A DNA stretch of 64,000 nucleotides from Lysobacter enzymogenes (GCF_900106525.1 NZ_FNOG01000001.1:634128-698127); one strand, 5' to 3'; shown: positions 42,415-53,745, counted from the first letter of the stretch. The notes: generated by a model from the sequence alone, not told the origin. Translations and numbers: made by a program.

Positions 42415-42831
42415 CTACAGCCTGCATTCGGCGGGCAGTTGCGACTTGGGAATTCCGTTCAATTCGGTGCATTGCCATTCGATCCGGCCCTTGCCTTCCG
42501 TGGGCTTGAGCTGGATCGAAGCTGCTTCGCCGCCGGTGTCCTTGGTCACCAATTTGATGACGCCCTGGTCTTCTATCGTCACGGAAGCGCAGTACTTGCT
42601 CGCATTGAACTTGTACGGAATCGAGGTGACGGTGATCAGGGCGAGCTGGCCCAGGTCCTGGGCCGCTTCGGCGACGGCGAGCTTGGCGCCTGCGCCTACG
42701 TAGAGACATTCCGCGTTCTTGCTGCGGATGGAGTAGTCCTGGTAGGCGGGCAGCGCGATTGCGATGAGCAAGCCGAGGATCGCGATGACGATCATCAGCT
42801 CGATGAGGGTGAAACCCGATTGCGATTTCAT
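42415..42831 (-). CDS. Type IV pilin, divergent third copy
   Basis: 138 aa prepilin. Six-residue leader (MKSQSG) is cut before [22 protein letters not shown]; Glu5 of the mature protein is present. Four cysteines (AEC, KYC, QC, AEC) suggest two disulfide bonds. It keeps the PAYQDY and KSQLPAEC ends of the other two pilins but differs widely in the middle. No sigma-54 promoter is visible upstream, and the preceding pilin has a terminator, so its expression may be low or separately controlled. Confidence 0.9.
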   Translation of the reverse strand: MKSQSGFTLIELMIVIAILGLLIAIALPAYQDYSIRSKNAECLYVGAGAKLAVAEAAQDLGQLALITVTSIPYKFNASKYCASVTIEDQGVIKLVTKDTGGEAASIQLKPTEGKGRIEWQCTELNGIPKSQLPAECRL

Positions 42832-42950
42832 GGTGGTACCCCTGTAGAGCCTCTTACAACTCTCGATTAATGCTGGAGCGTGCGGACATCGGGATCGTCA
42901 GGGGGGTGATCCGGTGCGGCGGGTTGCCCGGGGCTCGGGCGTCCACCTAG

Positions 42951-42978
42951 AAGAAACCCCGGCGAACCGGGGTTTCTT
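42951..42978. terminator. Bidirectional hairpin terminator after the second pilin gene
   Basis: Perfect 12-bp stem: AAGAAACCCCGG (42,951-42,962) with CCGGGGTTTCTT (42,967-42,978), loop CGAA. On the minus strand the arm ends TTTCTT, acting about 30 bp after the stop of the pilin at 43,009. Confidence 0.75.
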
Positions 42979-43008
42979 TGGAGCCTTAAGCGTGTTGCGA
43001 GAAGCTTA

Positions 43009-43428
43009 TTAGCCGCGGCACTCGGCCGGCAGCTGCGACTTCTTGGCGTTCTTGGTTTCGGTGCACTTCCAGTCGATGCGGCCAGCGCTGAAGGTCGGGT
43101 GCAGCTTGAACTCGGCGACCGGGGTGCCGCCGGTGCCCGACGCGACGGTCAGGATGTCGCCGCCGTCCTGGACGGCAACGCTCTTGCAGTACTTGCTGGC
43201 GACGAAGCTGTAGCCGGTGTTGGTGGTGGTGACCTTGCTCAGGTCGCCACGGTCCTGAGCGGTTTCCGACACCGACAGCTTGGCGGCGGCGGCGACGTTC
43301 AGGCACTCGGCGTTCTTGGTGCGGATGGTGTAGTCCTGGTAGGCCGGCAGAGCGATGGCGATCAGGATGCCGAGGATCGCGATGACGATCATCAGTTCGA
43401 TCAGGGTAAAGCCTTGCTGCTTCTTCAT
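43009..43428 (-). CDS. pilA: Major type IV pilin PilA, copy 2
   Basis: 139 aa prepilin with leader MKKQQG cut before [22 protein letters not shown]. Mature protein has four cysteines and a Thr-rich alpha-beta loop ([11 protein letters not shown], mature Thr61-63 and Thr65), a plausible O-glycosylation region. About 70 percent identical by eye to the pilin at 44,276, so the two are recent duplicates. The frame is open to 43,545, but ATG 43,428 is required for the leader. A near-perfect sigma-54 promoter lies about 100 bp upstream. Confidence 0.95.
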   Translation of the reverse strand: MKKQQGFTLIELMIVIAILGILIAIALPAYQDYTIRTKNAECLNVAAAAKLSVSETAQDRGDLSKVTTTNTGYSFVASKYCKSVAVQDGGDILTVASGTGGTPVAEFKLHPTFSAGRIDWKCTETKNAKKSQLPAECRG

Positions 43429-43528
43429 GGTGTATCCCCTAGGAGTGTTGGTTGCTTCACGTGCCAGAAGGTGTCGGCTTTCGATCCATCGAAGGTGCCT
43501 GGCCAACTGTTCGTGCACGTAAGGACTA

Positions 43529-43544
43529 CGCACAACCCGTGCCA
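43529..43544 (-). promoter_or_regulatory. Sigma-54 promoter of pilin copy 2
   Basis: Minus-strand TGGCACGGGTTGTGCG: the -24 element TGGCACG is exact and GC lies 10 nt after GG, as required (consensus TGGCACG-N4-TTGCA). Start would be near 43,518, giving a leader of about 90 nt. PilR, encoded 2 kb away, is the expected activator. Confidence 0.8.
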
Positions 43545-44166
43545 AGTAGCGGCGCTGATGGCACCCGCTACGAAACTGCTAGGGCAGTCACGCAACGGGG
43601 GTGGGAGGGGGTGAGCGAGGTGACGCTTTGGGTCAGTCCGAAGGTGCGGGCGGTGACCAAATGCGTCAGGTTGGGAGGCCCTGGCCCGGAAACGTGATCG
43701 TTATCGGCAATTTCTACCTGTGCGCATTCGCGACGCGTGTCGCGAAGGGACTTGGCGAAACCGGGCGGCTGAACAGGGCTTCGGGCTACGTGGCTGAGCG
43801 GGTACCTTGGGGCGTCGTGTGCGTTCGATTGGGCGAGTGACCGAGCGAGGCGGTCGACGCCGATGCGAGCGGGCGCAATCCGTTCGGCTCCGACTATTCA
43901 ATACGTACTAATCGCTGTGTAGCGGCCGCGGGGAGCGGATTGAGTTGGCGGTCCGCGGATGGGGGGCGTCGTAAGTCAGGCGGCCAGGCGTGGCGCGGGC
44001 GGCTCGTGCCGGATGTCGTGGCGGTCCTGCGGGTGTGGTGCGTTGCGGCCGGTCTACGCTGTCTCGGCCCGCTTGCGCAGGATGGCCTAGGTCGGACTGG
44101 GTTAGAAGCTGCTGCTTATAGGAAGCTATGGGGCGGTGGAACGTTCTCGTGTGGATCTTCCGCGCC
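43545..44166. other. Gene-free region between pilin copies 2 and 3
   Basis: More than 600 bp without a convincing gene; short open frames here lack recognisable features. Base composition is more mixed than in the flanks (for example the TTATCGGCAATTTCTACC area near 43,702). It could contain PilR binding sites for the promoter at 43,529 or remnants of an old pilin cassette; no pilin-like peptide was found by eye. Confidence 0.4.
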
Positions 44167-44206
44167 AAACAAAAACGCCGGCTCTTGCGAGCCGGCGTTT
44201 TTGTTT
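44167..44206. terminator. Strong terminator after pilin copy 3
   Basis: Perfect 18-bp stem: 44,167-44,184 with 44,189-44,206, loop TTGC, core ACGCCGGCTC/GAGCCGGCGT flanked by A-rich and T-rich arms, so it works on either strand. It lies 70 bp past the minus-strand pilin stop. Confidence 0.85.
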
Positions 44207-44275
44207 ATCCGGACTGGTGCGCCGCGATGGGCGTCCGGATCCGCTACTCAAGAAACCGCGATGGGATCGCGCGGA

Positions 44276-44698
44276 TCAGCCCCTGCATTCGGCCGGCAAC
44301 TGCGACTTCTTGGCGCTGTTGGTTTCGGTGCACTTCCAATCGATGCGACCGTCATCGGACGTGGGTTCCAGCCTGAACTTGGCGATCGGATTGCCGCCGG
44401 TGCCGGAAGCCTCCGTGGTGATGACGCCGTTTTGGGCGGCAACGGCGACAGTCTTGCAGTACTTGCTGGTTTTGAAAGCGTACCCGGTGTTGCTGGAGTT
44501 GACCTTGTCCAGGCCGCCGCGATCTTGCGCCGTTTCCGACACGGCCAGCTTGGCCGCAGCAGCGATGTTCAGGCACTCGGCGTTCTTGGTGCGCACGGTG
44601 TAGTCCTGATAGGCCGGCAGAGCGATGGCGATCAGGATGCCGAGGATCGCGATGACGATCATCAGTTCGATCAAGGTGAAGCCTTGCTGCTTGTTCAT
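44276..44698 (-). CDS. pilA: Major type IV pilin PilA, copy 1
   Basis: 140 aa prepilin, leader MNKQQG cut before [22 protein letters not shown], with the same four-cysteine layout as its neighbours. The alpha-beta loop reads [11 protein letters not shown], Ser/Thr-rich at the place of Thr61-65 in copy 2. ATG 44,698 has a ribosome site (AAGGGAAAC). It is the pilin nearest to pilR and has its own sigma-54 promoter and terminator, so it is an independent unit. Confidence 0.95.
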   Translation of the reverse strand: MNKQQGFTLIELMIVIAILGILIAIALPAYQDYTVRTKNAECLNIAAAAKLAVSETAQDRGGLDKVNSSNTGYAFKTSKYCKTVAVAAQNGVITTEASGTGGNPIAKFRLEPTSDDGRIDWKCTETNSAKKSQLPAECRG

Positions 44699-44796
44699 GG
44701 GTGTTTCCCTTAGGAAGTGTCGGTCGTTGCGTGCCGGCAGGCGCAGCGTCCGCGGGATTCCGACGGTCGTGCGAATTGCTGGTGCAACTCGTACCA

Positions 44797-44812
44797 CGCA
44801 CACCTCATGCCA
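44797..44812 (-). promoter_or_regulatory. Sigma-54 promoter of pilin copy 1
   Basis: Minus-strand TGGCATGAGGTGTGCG has GG and GC 10 nt apart and differs from the site at 43,529-43,544 at only a few bases. It is 99 bp upstream of the ATG, almost the same distance as for copy 2 (101 bp), which suggests that promoter and gene were duplicated together. Confidence 0.78.
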
Positions 44813-45250
44813 ATTCGACGGAGTGTGGAACCGTTGCGCCACGAACGTAGTAGTGAATGCGTATTCGATATGTCTCTTGCCGGCGCAACGAATCGCCGGG
44901 ATTTCGGTTTGAGATAGATGTGCCTAAGAATGAATTTTTTTACTGATGGAATGACTCGAAAAACACGCGTGCACCGGCGATCGTCGATGCCGTCGTCGGC
45001 TTCGCACAAGATCGATCGCGAAGGATTCGTGTCGATGCCAGCGCGAGCGCTGCAGATGTTCGCGCGTCGACTTCGGGCGCGCCGGTGGAGTGGTGGCGGT
45101 CGCGAGGCGCGACGGATCGAGGGGGTGAGGATTCTTGAACCCGGACAGAAGGCCGCGCCGCGTTACGGGTCCGCCAATGCCCAGCCCCCGGACGACGGCC
45201 TCGGAAGATCCATCCGCCGCGACCGCCCCGCCGGCCGAGCCCGCAAACGA
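44813..45250. other. Gene-free region between pilR and pilin copy 1
   Basis: About 440 bp without a supported gene. An AT-rich patch at about 44,910-44,960 (AGATAGATGTGCC ... GAATTTTTTTACTG) stands out. It is the likely place for upstream PilR binding sites of the pilin promoter; none could be defined by eye. Confidence 0.4.
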
Positions 45251-45278
45251 AGACGCCGGACCTCGCGGCCCGGCGTCT
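45251..45278 (-). terminator. Probable terminator of pilR
   Basis: AGACGCCGG (45,251-45,259) pairs with CCGGCGTCT (45,270-45,278) around a 10-nt loop. On the minus strand it is followed by TCGTTTGC. It lies about 60 bp after the pilR stop. Confidence 0.55.
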
Positions 45279-45335
45279 CGTGTTCGCAACAACTCAGTAA
45301 GAAGTGTGGCGACCTGCGGCCGCCACCGCCCGCCC

Positions 45336-46745
<1,410 letters not shown>

Positions 46746-46842
46746 TGCGCCCTCCACCGCCCACGATAACTTAACAAACCTGTCGCGGCCAAGACGCGAG
46801 TGGCACGTTTTCTGCTTGCCGTGCGCGCAGTCACACTGCCGC

Positions 46843-48468
46843 TCAGACCGAAGCCAGCGCGCTCGCGCCGGCCAGACGGATGCGGAAACAGCCGCCGCCG
46901 CCGGGCACGGCGACGTAATCGAGCGAGGCCTGATTGGCGCGGCACAGCTCGCGCGCGATGTACAGGCCCAGGCCGGTGCCGTGCGCGGAGGTGGTGAAGA
47001 ACGGCCGGAACAGGCGTTCGGCGACCGAATCGGGAATACCGGGGCCGCGGTCGAGCACGTCGATCGCCGGCAGCCCGACTTCGTCGAAATACACGTGCAC
47101 GCTGACCCGCGCCGGCTCGCCGGGCTGGCGGCCGTAGGTCAGCGCGTTGTGCACCAACACGGTCAGCGCCTGGTGCAACTGGCGCGGATCGACCAGCGCC
47201 GGCGCCTGCGCGTGCGCGCCGGTGGCGCGCAGGGTGTCCTGTTCGATCGGGTGGCTGGCGCGGTATTCCTCGACGAACTGGCGCACGAAGCTCATCAGCT
47301 CGACGTGCTCGGGCTTGGCCGGCTCGCGCCGGGCCATGCCGAGCACGTTCTCGACGATGCCGTTCATGCGCGAGCCCTGCTGGCGGATGATCTCGAGCAG
47401 GCGGCGGTCGGACACGGCGATGTCGCGCGACTCCTCCAGCAGCTGCACGGCGTAGTTGATCGCCGCCAGCGGGTTGCGGATCTCGTGGGCGAGGCTGGCC
47501 GAGAAGCGGCCCAGCGCGGCCAGGGTGATCGATTCGGCGCGGCGCGAGACCAGCGAGGTGTCGTCGAGGAAGATCAGGGTCTGGTCGCTGCCGGCGAGCA
47601 GGCGGGTGAAGCGCGGCACCACTTCCGGCAGGTCGGGCGCCAGCCGCAGCGGGCTCTCGTCCGGGCGGCCCTCGACCCGCCAGCGGCCGAGCCGGCGCGA
47701 CAGCTCCGGCGAGGCGATCGCCAGCACGCGATGGCCGTGCTGGCTGCCGTTGTGCTCGCCGTTGTCGCCCAGCAGCAGCATCGCCGCCTCGTTGGCCAGG
47801 CGCAGCCGGCCTTCGCCGTCGACCAGCAGCACGCCGGTACGCATGCGGCGGATGATGAGTTCGTTGATCTCGGCGTAGTTGGCGGCCTCGGCGCCGCGGC
47901 GCTCGGCCAGTTCCTGGCTCTCGCGCATCTGCCGGCCGAGCGTGTTGGTCAGCAGCGCGATCGACAGGTAGCCCAGGGCGAACATCACCGGCTCGGCGAT
48001 GGTGCGGCCGAGCGCTTCGTTGCCCAGTTCGGTCCACAGCCATTCGCCGATCAGCCCCAGGCAGGCGACGATCGCCGCACCGATGCCGAAGCGGGTAGGC
48101 AACAGCAGCGCCGCCGCGCCGACGTTGAACATCAGCATCAAGGCGATGCCGGTGCCGGCGCCGGGCAGGGCGTGGATGGACGCGATGCCGAAGAACAGGT
48201 CGCAGGCGATGCCGGCGAAGACCTGCGCGCGCAGGTCGCCGCGGCGGCCGAACACGAACAGCAGCCCGGCGATGAACAGGTAGGACAGCGACAGCGAACG
48301 CGCGAACAGGTCGTGGCGCGGCTCGGCGATCAGGTTGTCGACCGGCCCGAACAGGAACAGCACCAGCAGCGCCGCTTCGAGCAGGCGATAGAGGGTGAAG
48401 AAATACAGTTCGCGGCGCAGCGCGGAGTCGGCATCGGCCGGAGTAACGGGGGCGAGACCTGACGGCAA
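46843..48468 (-). CDS. pilS: Sensor histidine kinase PilS
   Basis: 541 aa. Six membrane helices in the first 190 residues, a PAS-like linker (NELIIRRMRTGVLLVDGEGRLRLAN), the H-box SLAHEIRNPLA and an ATPase domain with LVHNAL, DRGPGIP and GTGLGLYIA. In P. aeruginosa PilS senses pilin level in the membrane. The start is a TTG at 48,468 with ribosome site AGGGAAA; no ATG lies nearby in frame. Two-component partner of PilR. Confidence 0.92.
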   Translation of the reverse strand: MPSGLAPVTPADADSALRRELYFFTLYRLLEAALLVLFLFGPVDNLIAEPRHDLFARSLSLSYLFIAGLLFVFGRRGDLRAQVFAGIACDLFFGIASIHALPGAGTGIALMLMFNVGAAALLLPTRFGIGAAIVACLGLIGEWLWTELGNEALGRTIAEPVMFALGYLSIALLTNTLGRQMRESQELAERRGAEAANYAEINELIIRRMRTGVLLVDGEGRLRLANEAAMLLLGDNGEHNGSQHGHRVLAIASPELSRRLGRWRVEGRPDESPLRLAPDLPEVVPRFTRLLAGSDQTLIFLDDTSLVSRRAESITLAALGRFSASLAHEIRNPLAAINYAVQLLEESRDIAVSDRRLLEIIRQQGSRMNGIVENVLGMARREPAKPEHVELMSFVRQFVEEYRASHPIEQDTLRATGAHAQAPALVDPRQLHQALTVLVHNALTYGRQPGEPARVSVHVYFDEVGLPAIDVLDRGPGIPDSVAERLFRPFFTTSAHGTGLGLYIARELCRANQASLDYVAVPGGGGCFRIRLAGASALASV

Positions 48469-48858
48469 GCGGGTTTCCCTGCGCGGGCGGAGTATCGATC
48501 AGTATAGGGCGGCTGGCCGGCGCGGACGGGCGGCGACTTGGTGACCGAACGTGCCAAGCCGGACGCGGCCGGCGGCCAGGCGTTGCGCCAGGAGCGTGCC
48601 GGTCTTGCCGTATCTGGCCGCAGCGGCCGCGGCCGGGGCGGTTCCGCACGGCCCGGGCGGCATTCGGCCGCGGCTGCGCCGCTGTCGGGGCCGCGCGCCG
48701 GGCCGCCGAACCCCCGCAAACCGGGCCCCGCCGGTCGGCCCGAGCCCCTGGGGTTTTGCTCGCCCCGCCGCGATCGGCGACAATGCGGCCCCCTCGCGCC
48801 CGCTCCGGCCCCCGGCCGTGCGTCCGCGCGGGACGTCTTTCACTCCCCTCGGTGACGC
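48469..48858. promoter_or_regulatory. Divergent pilS / sucC intergenic region with sucC promoter candidate
   Basis: 390 bp without a gene. TTGCTC (48,756-48,761) and GACAAT (48,779-48,784) with 17-nt spacing form a fair sigma-70 promoter for sucCD, leaving a leader of about 68 nt. Upstream sequence is very GC-rich and holds no other clear signal. Confidence 0.45.
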
Positions 48859-50025
<1,167 letters not shown>

Positions 50026-50037
50026 GGGGCTAATGAC

Positions 50038-50913
50038 ATGTCCGTTTTGATCAACAAGAACACGAAAGTGATCGTGCAGGGCTTCACCGGCTCGCAGGGC
50101 ACCTTCCACGCCGAACAGATGCTCGAGTACGGCACCAAGGTCGTCGGCGGCGTGACCCCGGGCAAGGGCGGCACCCAGCACCTGGGCCTGCCGGTCTTCA
50201 ACACCGTGCGCGACGCCGTCGACGAGACCGGCGCCGACGCTTCGGTCATCTACGTGCCGCCGCCGTTCGCGGCCGACGCGATCCTGGAAGCGGCCGACGC
50301 CGGCATCAAGGTCATCGTGTGCATCACCGAGGGCATCCCGGTGCTGGACATGCTGCGGGTGAAGAACACCCTCAACGGCTACGAGGACGTGGTCCTGGTC
50401 GGCCCGAACTGCCCCGGCGTCATCACTCCGGGCGAGTGCAAGATCGGCATCATGCCGGGCCACATCCACAAGCCGGGCAAGATCGGCATCGTCTCGCGTT
50501 CGGGCACGCTGACCTATGAAGCGGTCAAGCAGACCACCGATGTGGGCCTGGGCCAGTCGACCTGCATCGGCATCGGCGGCGACCCGATCAACGGCACCAA
50601 CTTCATCGACGCGCTGAAGTGGTTCCAGGACGATCCGCAGACCGAAGGCATCATCATGGTCGGCGAGATCGGCGGTTCGGCCGAGGAAGAAGCGGCCGAG
50701 TTCATCGCTCAGTACGTGACCAAGCCGGTGGTTGGCTTCATCGCCGGCGCCTCGGCGCCGAAGGGCAAGCGCATGGGCCACGCCGGCGCGATCGCCTCGG
50801 GCGGTTCGGGCACGGCCGAAGGCAAGTTCGCGGCGATGGAAAAGGCCGGCGTCACCACGGTCAAGTCGCCGGGCGACCTGGGCGCGGCGATCGCCAAGCG
50901 TCTGGCCAAGTAA
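50038..50913 (+). CDS. sucD: Succinyl-CoA synthetase alpha subunit
   Basis: 291 aa. CoA-binding Rossmann domain ([35 protein letters not shown]) and phosphohistidine site [14 protein letters not shown] with His248. Forms the alpha2beta2 (or alpha-beta) enzyme with SucC. Followed by a strong terminator, so sucCD is a two-gene operon. Confidence 0.97.
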   Translation: MSVLINKNTKVIVQGFTGSQGTFHAEQMLEYGTKVVGGVTPGKGGTQHLGLPVFNTVRDAVDETGADASVIYVPPPFAADAILEAADAGIKVIVCITEGIPVLDMLRVKNTLNGYEDVVLVGPNCPGVITPGECKIGIMPGHIHKPGKIGIVSRSGTLTYEAVKQTTDVGLGQSTCIGIGGDPINGTNFIDALKWFQDDPQTEGIIMVGEIGGSAEEEAAEFIAQYVTKPVVGFIAGASAPKGKRMGHAGAIASGGSGTAEGKFAAMEKAGVTTVKSPGDLGAAIAKRLAK

Positions 50914-50948
50914 ATCGGCGCGGCCGGGTTCGTCCGGCCGGGCCTGCG

Positions 50949-50974
50949 AAAAGCCGCCTTCGGGCGGCTTTTTC
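50949..50974 (+). terminator. Terminator of sucCD
   Basis: AAAAGCCGCC (50,949-50,958), loop TTCG, GGCGGCTTTTT (50,963-50,973): a stable UUCG-capped stem with a T tract. Confidence 0.9.
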
Positions 50975-51028
50975 GTGAGTGACACAAAAGTGCTACAGTC
51001 GCCTCCAGTCCGTCGCGTGGAGACCTAC

Positions 51029-51319
51029 ATGTCCACCACCACCATCCGCCTCAGCGACGAGCTCAAGTCGCGCATCGCCGACGCCGCCGAACGCGCCGGC
51101 ACCACCCCGCACGGTTTCATCCTCGGTGCGCTTGAGGAAAAAGTCGGCGAGGCCGAGCGCCGCGCGCAGTTCCTGGATGAAGCGCAACAGCGCTGGCACA
51201 GCTTCGTCGCCGACGGACAGGCATTGGAATGGAGCGACATGCGCGACTACCTCGCGCGCCGCGCGCGCGGCGAGAGCGCGCCGGCCTCGGCGAATAAGTC
51301 GGTCGGGCGCGAGCGGTGA
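51029..51319 (+). CDS. Ribbon-helix-helix-type antitoxin
   Basis: 96 aa. The N-terminus [37 protein letters not shown] is a typical ribbon-helix-helix (CopG/ParD-like) DNA-binding fold; the rest is a charged C-terminal toxin-binding part ([28 protein letters not shown]). It overlaps the toxin gene by 4 nt (GTGA) in the usual antitoxin-first order. TACAGT at 50,994-50,999 may be the -10 box. Neutralises the toxin and probably represses its own promoter. Confidence 0.82.
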   Translation: MSTTTIRLSDELKSRIADAAERAGTTPHGFILGALEEKVGEAERRAQFLDEAQQRWHSFVADGQALEWSDMRDYLARRARGESAPASANKSVGRER

Positions 51320-51612
51320 CCCGAATCGTCCTGGCGCCCGCCGTGGCGGAGGACTTCGCCCGGATTGTCGATCACCTGGACCGCCACGATGCGGCAAGCC
51401 GCGAGGAGCGCGTCGGTGGCATCGTGCGCGCGATCGACATATTGGCCGACAATCCGCTGATCGGCCGGCCGGCCGAAGCCGAACTGCGGGAGTTGGTCAT
51501 CGGCCGCGACGCCAGCGGCTATGTGGCGCTGTACCGATATCTGAGCGAGTTCGATACTGTCCTGATCCTGGCGATCCGGGCCCAGCGCGAAGCAGGTTAT
51601 GCGCAGCCTTGA
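51316..51612 (+). CDS. RelE/ParE family toxin
   Basis: 98 aa, GTG start. Compact RelE/ParE fold: IVLAPAVAEDFARIVDHLDRHD, then DNPLIGRPAEAELRELVIGRDASGYVALYRYLSEFDTVLILAIRAQREAGY, the R-x-L-x-I-G...Y-V-x-L-Y-x pattern of the family. Members poison translation (RelE) or gyrase (ParE); which one applies here is not clear from sequence. Forms a module with the upstream antitoxin between sucCD and nadE. Confidence 0.82.
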   Translation: MTRIVLAPAVAEDFARIVDHLDRHDAASREERVGGIVRAIDILADNPLIGRPAEAELRELVIGRDASGYVALYRYLSEFDTVLILAIRAQREAGYAQP

Positions 51613-51694
51613 GCGCGACGAGTTTCCGATCCGGCGCGGGCCCCGAGGCCCGCGCCGGCCGTCCATTGCCGCTTAGCGAACACCGAGTACCCGC

Positions 51695-53332
51695 ATGTCC
51701 GCACCCCTGCGCATCGCCCTGGCCCAGTTCGATTTCCCCGTCGGCGCGGTCGACGGCAACGCCGAGCGCATCGCTGCGCTGATCGCGCAGGCGCGCGACG
51801 AGCACGGCGCCGACGTGGTGCTGTTTCCGGAGCTGGCGATCAGCGGCTACCCGCCGGAAGACCTGCTGCTGCGCCCGAGTTTCCTGGCCGATTGCGAGGC
51901 CGCGCTGGCGCGCGTCGCCGCAGCCGCGCACGGCATCGTCGCCGTGGTCGGCTGGCCGCAGGCGGCCGGGGCGGTGGTGTACAACGCCGCCAGCGTGCTG
52001 CGCGGCGGCCGGGTCGAGGCGACGTATCGCAAGCGCGAGCTGCCCAACTACGCGGTGTTCGACGAGCGCCGCTACTTCGATGTCGATCCCGACGGCGAAG
52101 CGCTGGTGTTCGAGGTCAAGGGCGTCCAGGTCGGCGTGGTGATCTGCGAAGACCTGTGGTTCGCCGAGCCGCTGGCGGCGACCGCGCGCGCCGGCGCCAG
52201 CCTGGTGCTGGTGCCCAACGCCTCGCCGTTCGAGCGCGACAAGCACGCCCAGCGCGACGCGCTGATGGACCAGCGCGCGCGAGAGACCGGCGTGGCCCTG
52301 GCCTATCTCAACGTGGTCGGTGGCCAGGACTCGCTGGTGTTCGACGGCGCCTCGGTGCTGGCCGACGGCGACGGCCGCGTGCACGCGGCCGCGGCGGCGT
52401 TCGAGGACCATTGGCTGGTCGCCGATTACGACGACGCGACCCGCCGCTTCGTGCCGGTGTCGTGGCCAGTGGAGAACGACGAAGGCCGCGACGCGCTGGC
52501 CTGGCGCGCGGTGGTGCGCGGCACCCGCGACTACTGCCGCAAGAACGGCTTCGACCAGGTCTGGCTGGGGCTGTCGGGCGGCATCGATTCGTCGCTGGTG
52601 ATGGCCATCGCGGTCGATGCGCTGGGGCCGGAGAACGTCGTCGCGGTGCGCATGCCCTCGCGCTACACCGCCGACCTGTCCAACGACCTGGCCGCCGAGC
52701 AATGCGCCAGCCAGGGCGTGCGCCTGTTGGCGCTGCCGATCGAAAAGCCGTTCCAGGGCTTCCTCGACACCCTGGCCGACGCCTTCGACGGCAAGCCGGT
52801 GGACGTGACCGAAGAAAACCTGCAGTCGCGCACCCGCGGCGCGCTGATGATGGCGATGAGCAACAAGTTCGGCGGCCTGCTGCTGACCACCGGCAACAAG
52901 AGCGAGTACGCGGTCGGCTACGCCACCATCTACGGCGACATGTGCGGCGGCTATGCGCCGATCAAGGACCTGTACAAGACCGAGGTGTTCGCGCTGGCGC
53001 GCTGGCGCAACGCCATCGCCGGCTCGCCGGTGATTCCGTGGGCGGTGATCGACCGGCCGCCGTCGGCGGAACTGCGCGAGAACCAGAAGGACCAGGATTC
53101 GCTGCCGCCGTACGACGTGCTCGACGCGATCCTGCTGCGTTACGTCGATCAGGAGCAGTCGCGCGAGGAGATCGTCGCGGCCGGTTTCGAGGCCGCGACC
53201 GTCGACCGGGTGCTGCGGCTGGTGCGGATCAGCGAATGGAAGCGGCATCAGGCCGCGCCGGGGCCGAAGGTCTCGCGGCGTGCGTTCGGGCGCGAGCGGC
53301 GTTATCCGATCACCAACCGCTATTCCGGCTGA
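51695..53332 (+). CDS. nadE: Glutamine-dependent NAD+ synthetase
   Basis: 545 aa with two domains. The N-terminal nitrilase-type glutaminase has the triad Glu46 (FPELAISGYPPEDLL), Lys113 (YRKRELPNY) and Cys151 (GVVICEDLWF). The C-terminal synthetase has the PP-loop SGGIDSS from residue 294. It amidates deamido-NAD to NAD with glutamine-derived ammonia. A shared bidirectional terminator lies about 360 bp after the stop. Confidence 0.96.
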   Translation: MSAPLRIALAQFDFPVGAVDGNAERIAALIAQARDEHGADVVLFPELAISGYPPEDLLLRPSFLADCEAALARVAAAAHGIVAVVGWPQAAGAVVYNAASVLRGGRVEATYRKRELPNYAVFDERRYFDVDPDGEALVFEVKGVQVGVVICEDLWFAEPLAATARAGASLVLVPNASPFERDKHAQRDALMDQRARETGVALAYLNVVGGQDSLVFDGASVLADGDGRVHAAAAAFEDHWLVADYDDATRRFVPVSWPVENDEGRDALAWRAVVRGTRDYCRKNGFDQVWLGLSGGIDSSLVMAIAVDALGPENVVAVRMPSRYTADLSNDLAAEQCASQGVRLLALPIEKPFQGFLDTLADAFDGKPVDVTEENLQSRTRGALMMAMSNKFGGLLLTTGNKSEYAVGYATIYGDMCGGYAPIKDLYKTEVFALARWRNAIAGSPVIPWAVIDRPPSAELRENQKDQDSLPPYDVLDAILLRYVDQEQSREEIVAAGFEAATVDRVLRLVRISEWKRHQAAPGPKVSRRAFGRERRYPITNRYSG

Positions 53333-53352
53333 GGCTTCTGCCGGGTCGCTCC

Positions 53353-53661
53353 CTGTAGGAGCGGCGCGAGCCGCGACCGCGGTATCGCGATTGCGACGCG
53401 GCCTGGATCGTGCGGCGTCGTGGCCGATGCCGGGCTTCGGATAGTTGGGTGGTATCGATCGCTTCGGTTGATCGCGGCTCGCATCTGTCTTGCAGGGGCC
53501 GGTCGCGGTTGTTCGGCGAACCGACATCGCCGTCTTTCCCGCGAAGGCGGGAATCCAGGGCTTCTCGTGCGAGATCGCTTGGGGTCTGGATTGTTGCTTG
53601 GCTCGCTGCAAGCGGCGTCGTAGTCGCGGTGTCGCGGTCGCGGCTTGCGCCGCTCCTACAG
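53353..53661. repeat. Inverted pair of the GTAGGAGCGGCG repeat after nadE
   Basis: Plus copy at 53,353-53,381 and minus copy at 53,633-53,661 (29 nt each, core GTAGGAGCGGCG-CG/CA-AGCCGCG). Each copy contains a small internal stem, GCGGC/GCCGC. About 250 bp between them holds no gene but has a TTCCCGC/GCGGGAA hairpin (53,536-53,553). Together with the terminator this fills the 413-bp nadE-bamD gap. Confidence 0.8.
53536..53553. repeat. TTCCCGC-GAAG-GCGGGAA palindromic element
   Basis: Arms TTCCCGC (53,536-53,542) and GCGGGAA (53,547-53,553), loop GAAG. A degenerate relative (ATTCCGGCTTTCGCGGGAAT, 58,321-58,340) occurs elsewhere in the window. Similar elements are dispersed in many proteobacterial genomes. 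Confidence 0.6.
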
Positions 53662-53695
53662 GGGCTTCGGTTGCATCATCGTCCCTGATGAAACG

Positions 53696-53723
53696 AAAAA
53701 CGCCGCCCTGGGGCGGCGTTTTT
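53696..53723. terminator. Bidirectional terminator between nadE and bamD
   Basis: AAAAACGCCGCC (53,696-53,707), loop CTGG, GGCGGCGTTTTT (53,712-53,723). A-rich and T-rich arms let it work for both convergent genes. Confidence 0.9.
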
Positions 53724-53745
53724 CTTGCGGCGGGGAGGGTGAGGC

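Noticed and set aside
42832-42950. Possible sigma-54 promoter of the third pilin (GG-N10-GC in a GC-rich stretch)
   Set aside because: Only the bare GG/GC spacing fits; the TGGCA and TTGC context seen for the other two pilins is missing.
43489-43544. Sigma-54-like TGGCACG near 43,462-43,476 on the minus strand
   Set aside because: GG and GC are only 8 nt apart, wrong for sigma-54, and the better site at 43,529 has correct spacing.
43601-43840. 79-codon plus-strand frame between the pilins
   Set aside because: No ribosome site, no recognisable fold, and it overlaps a non-conserved-looking gap.
48538-48855. Plus-strand frames just before sucC
   Set aside because: Arg/Pro/Gly-rich low complexity with no ribosome site; better explained as promoter region and leader.
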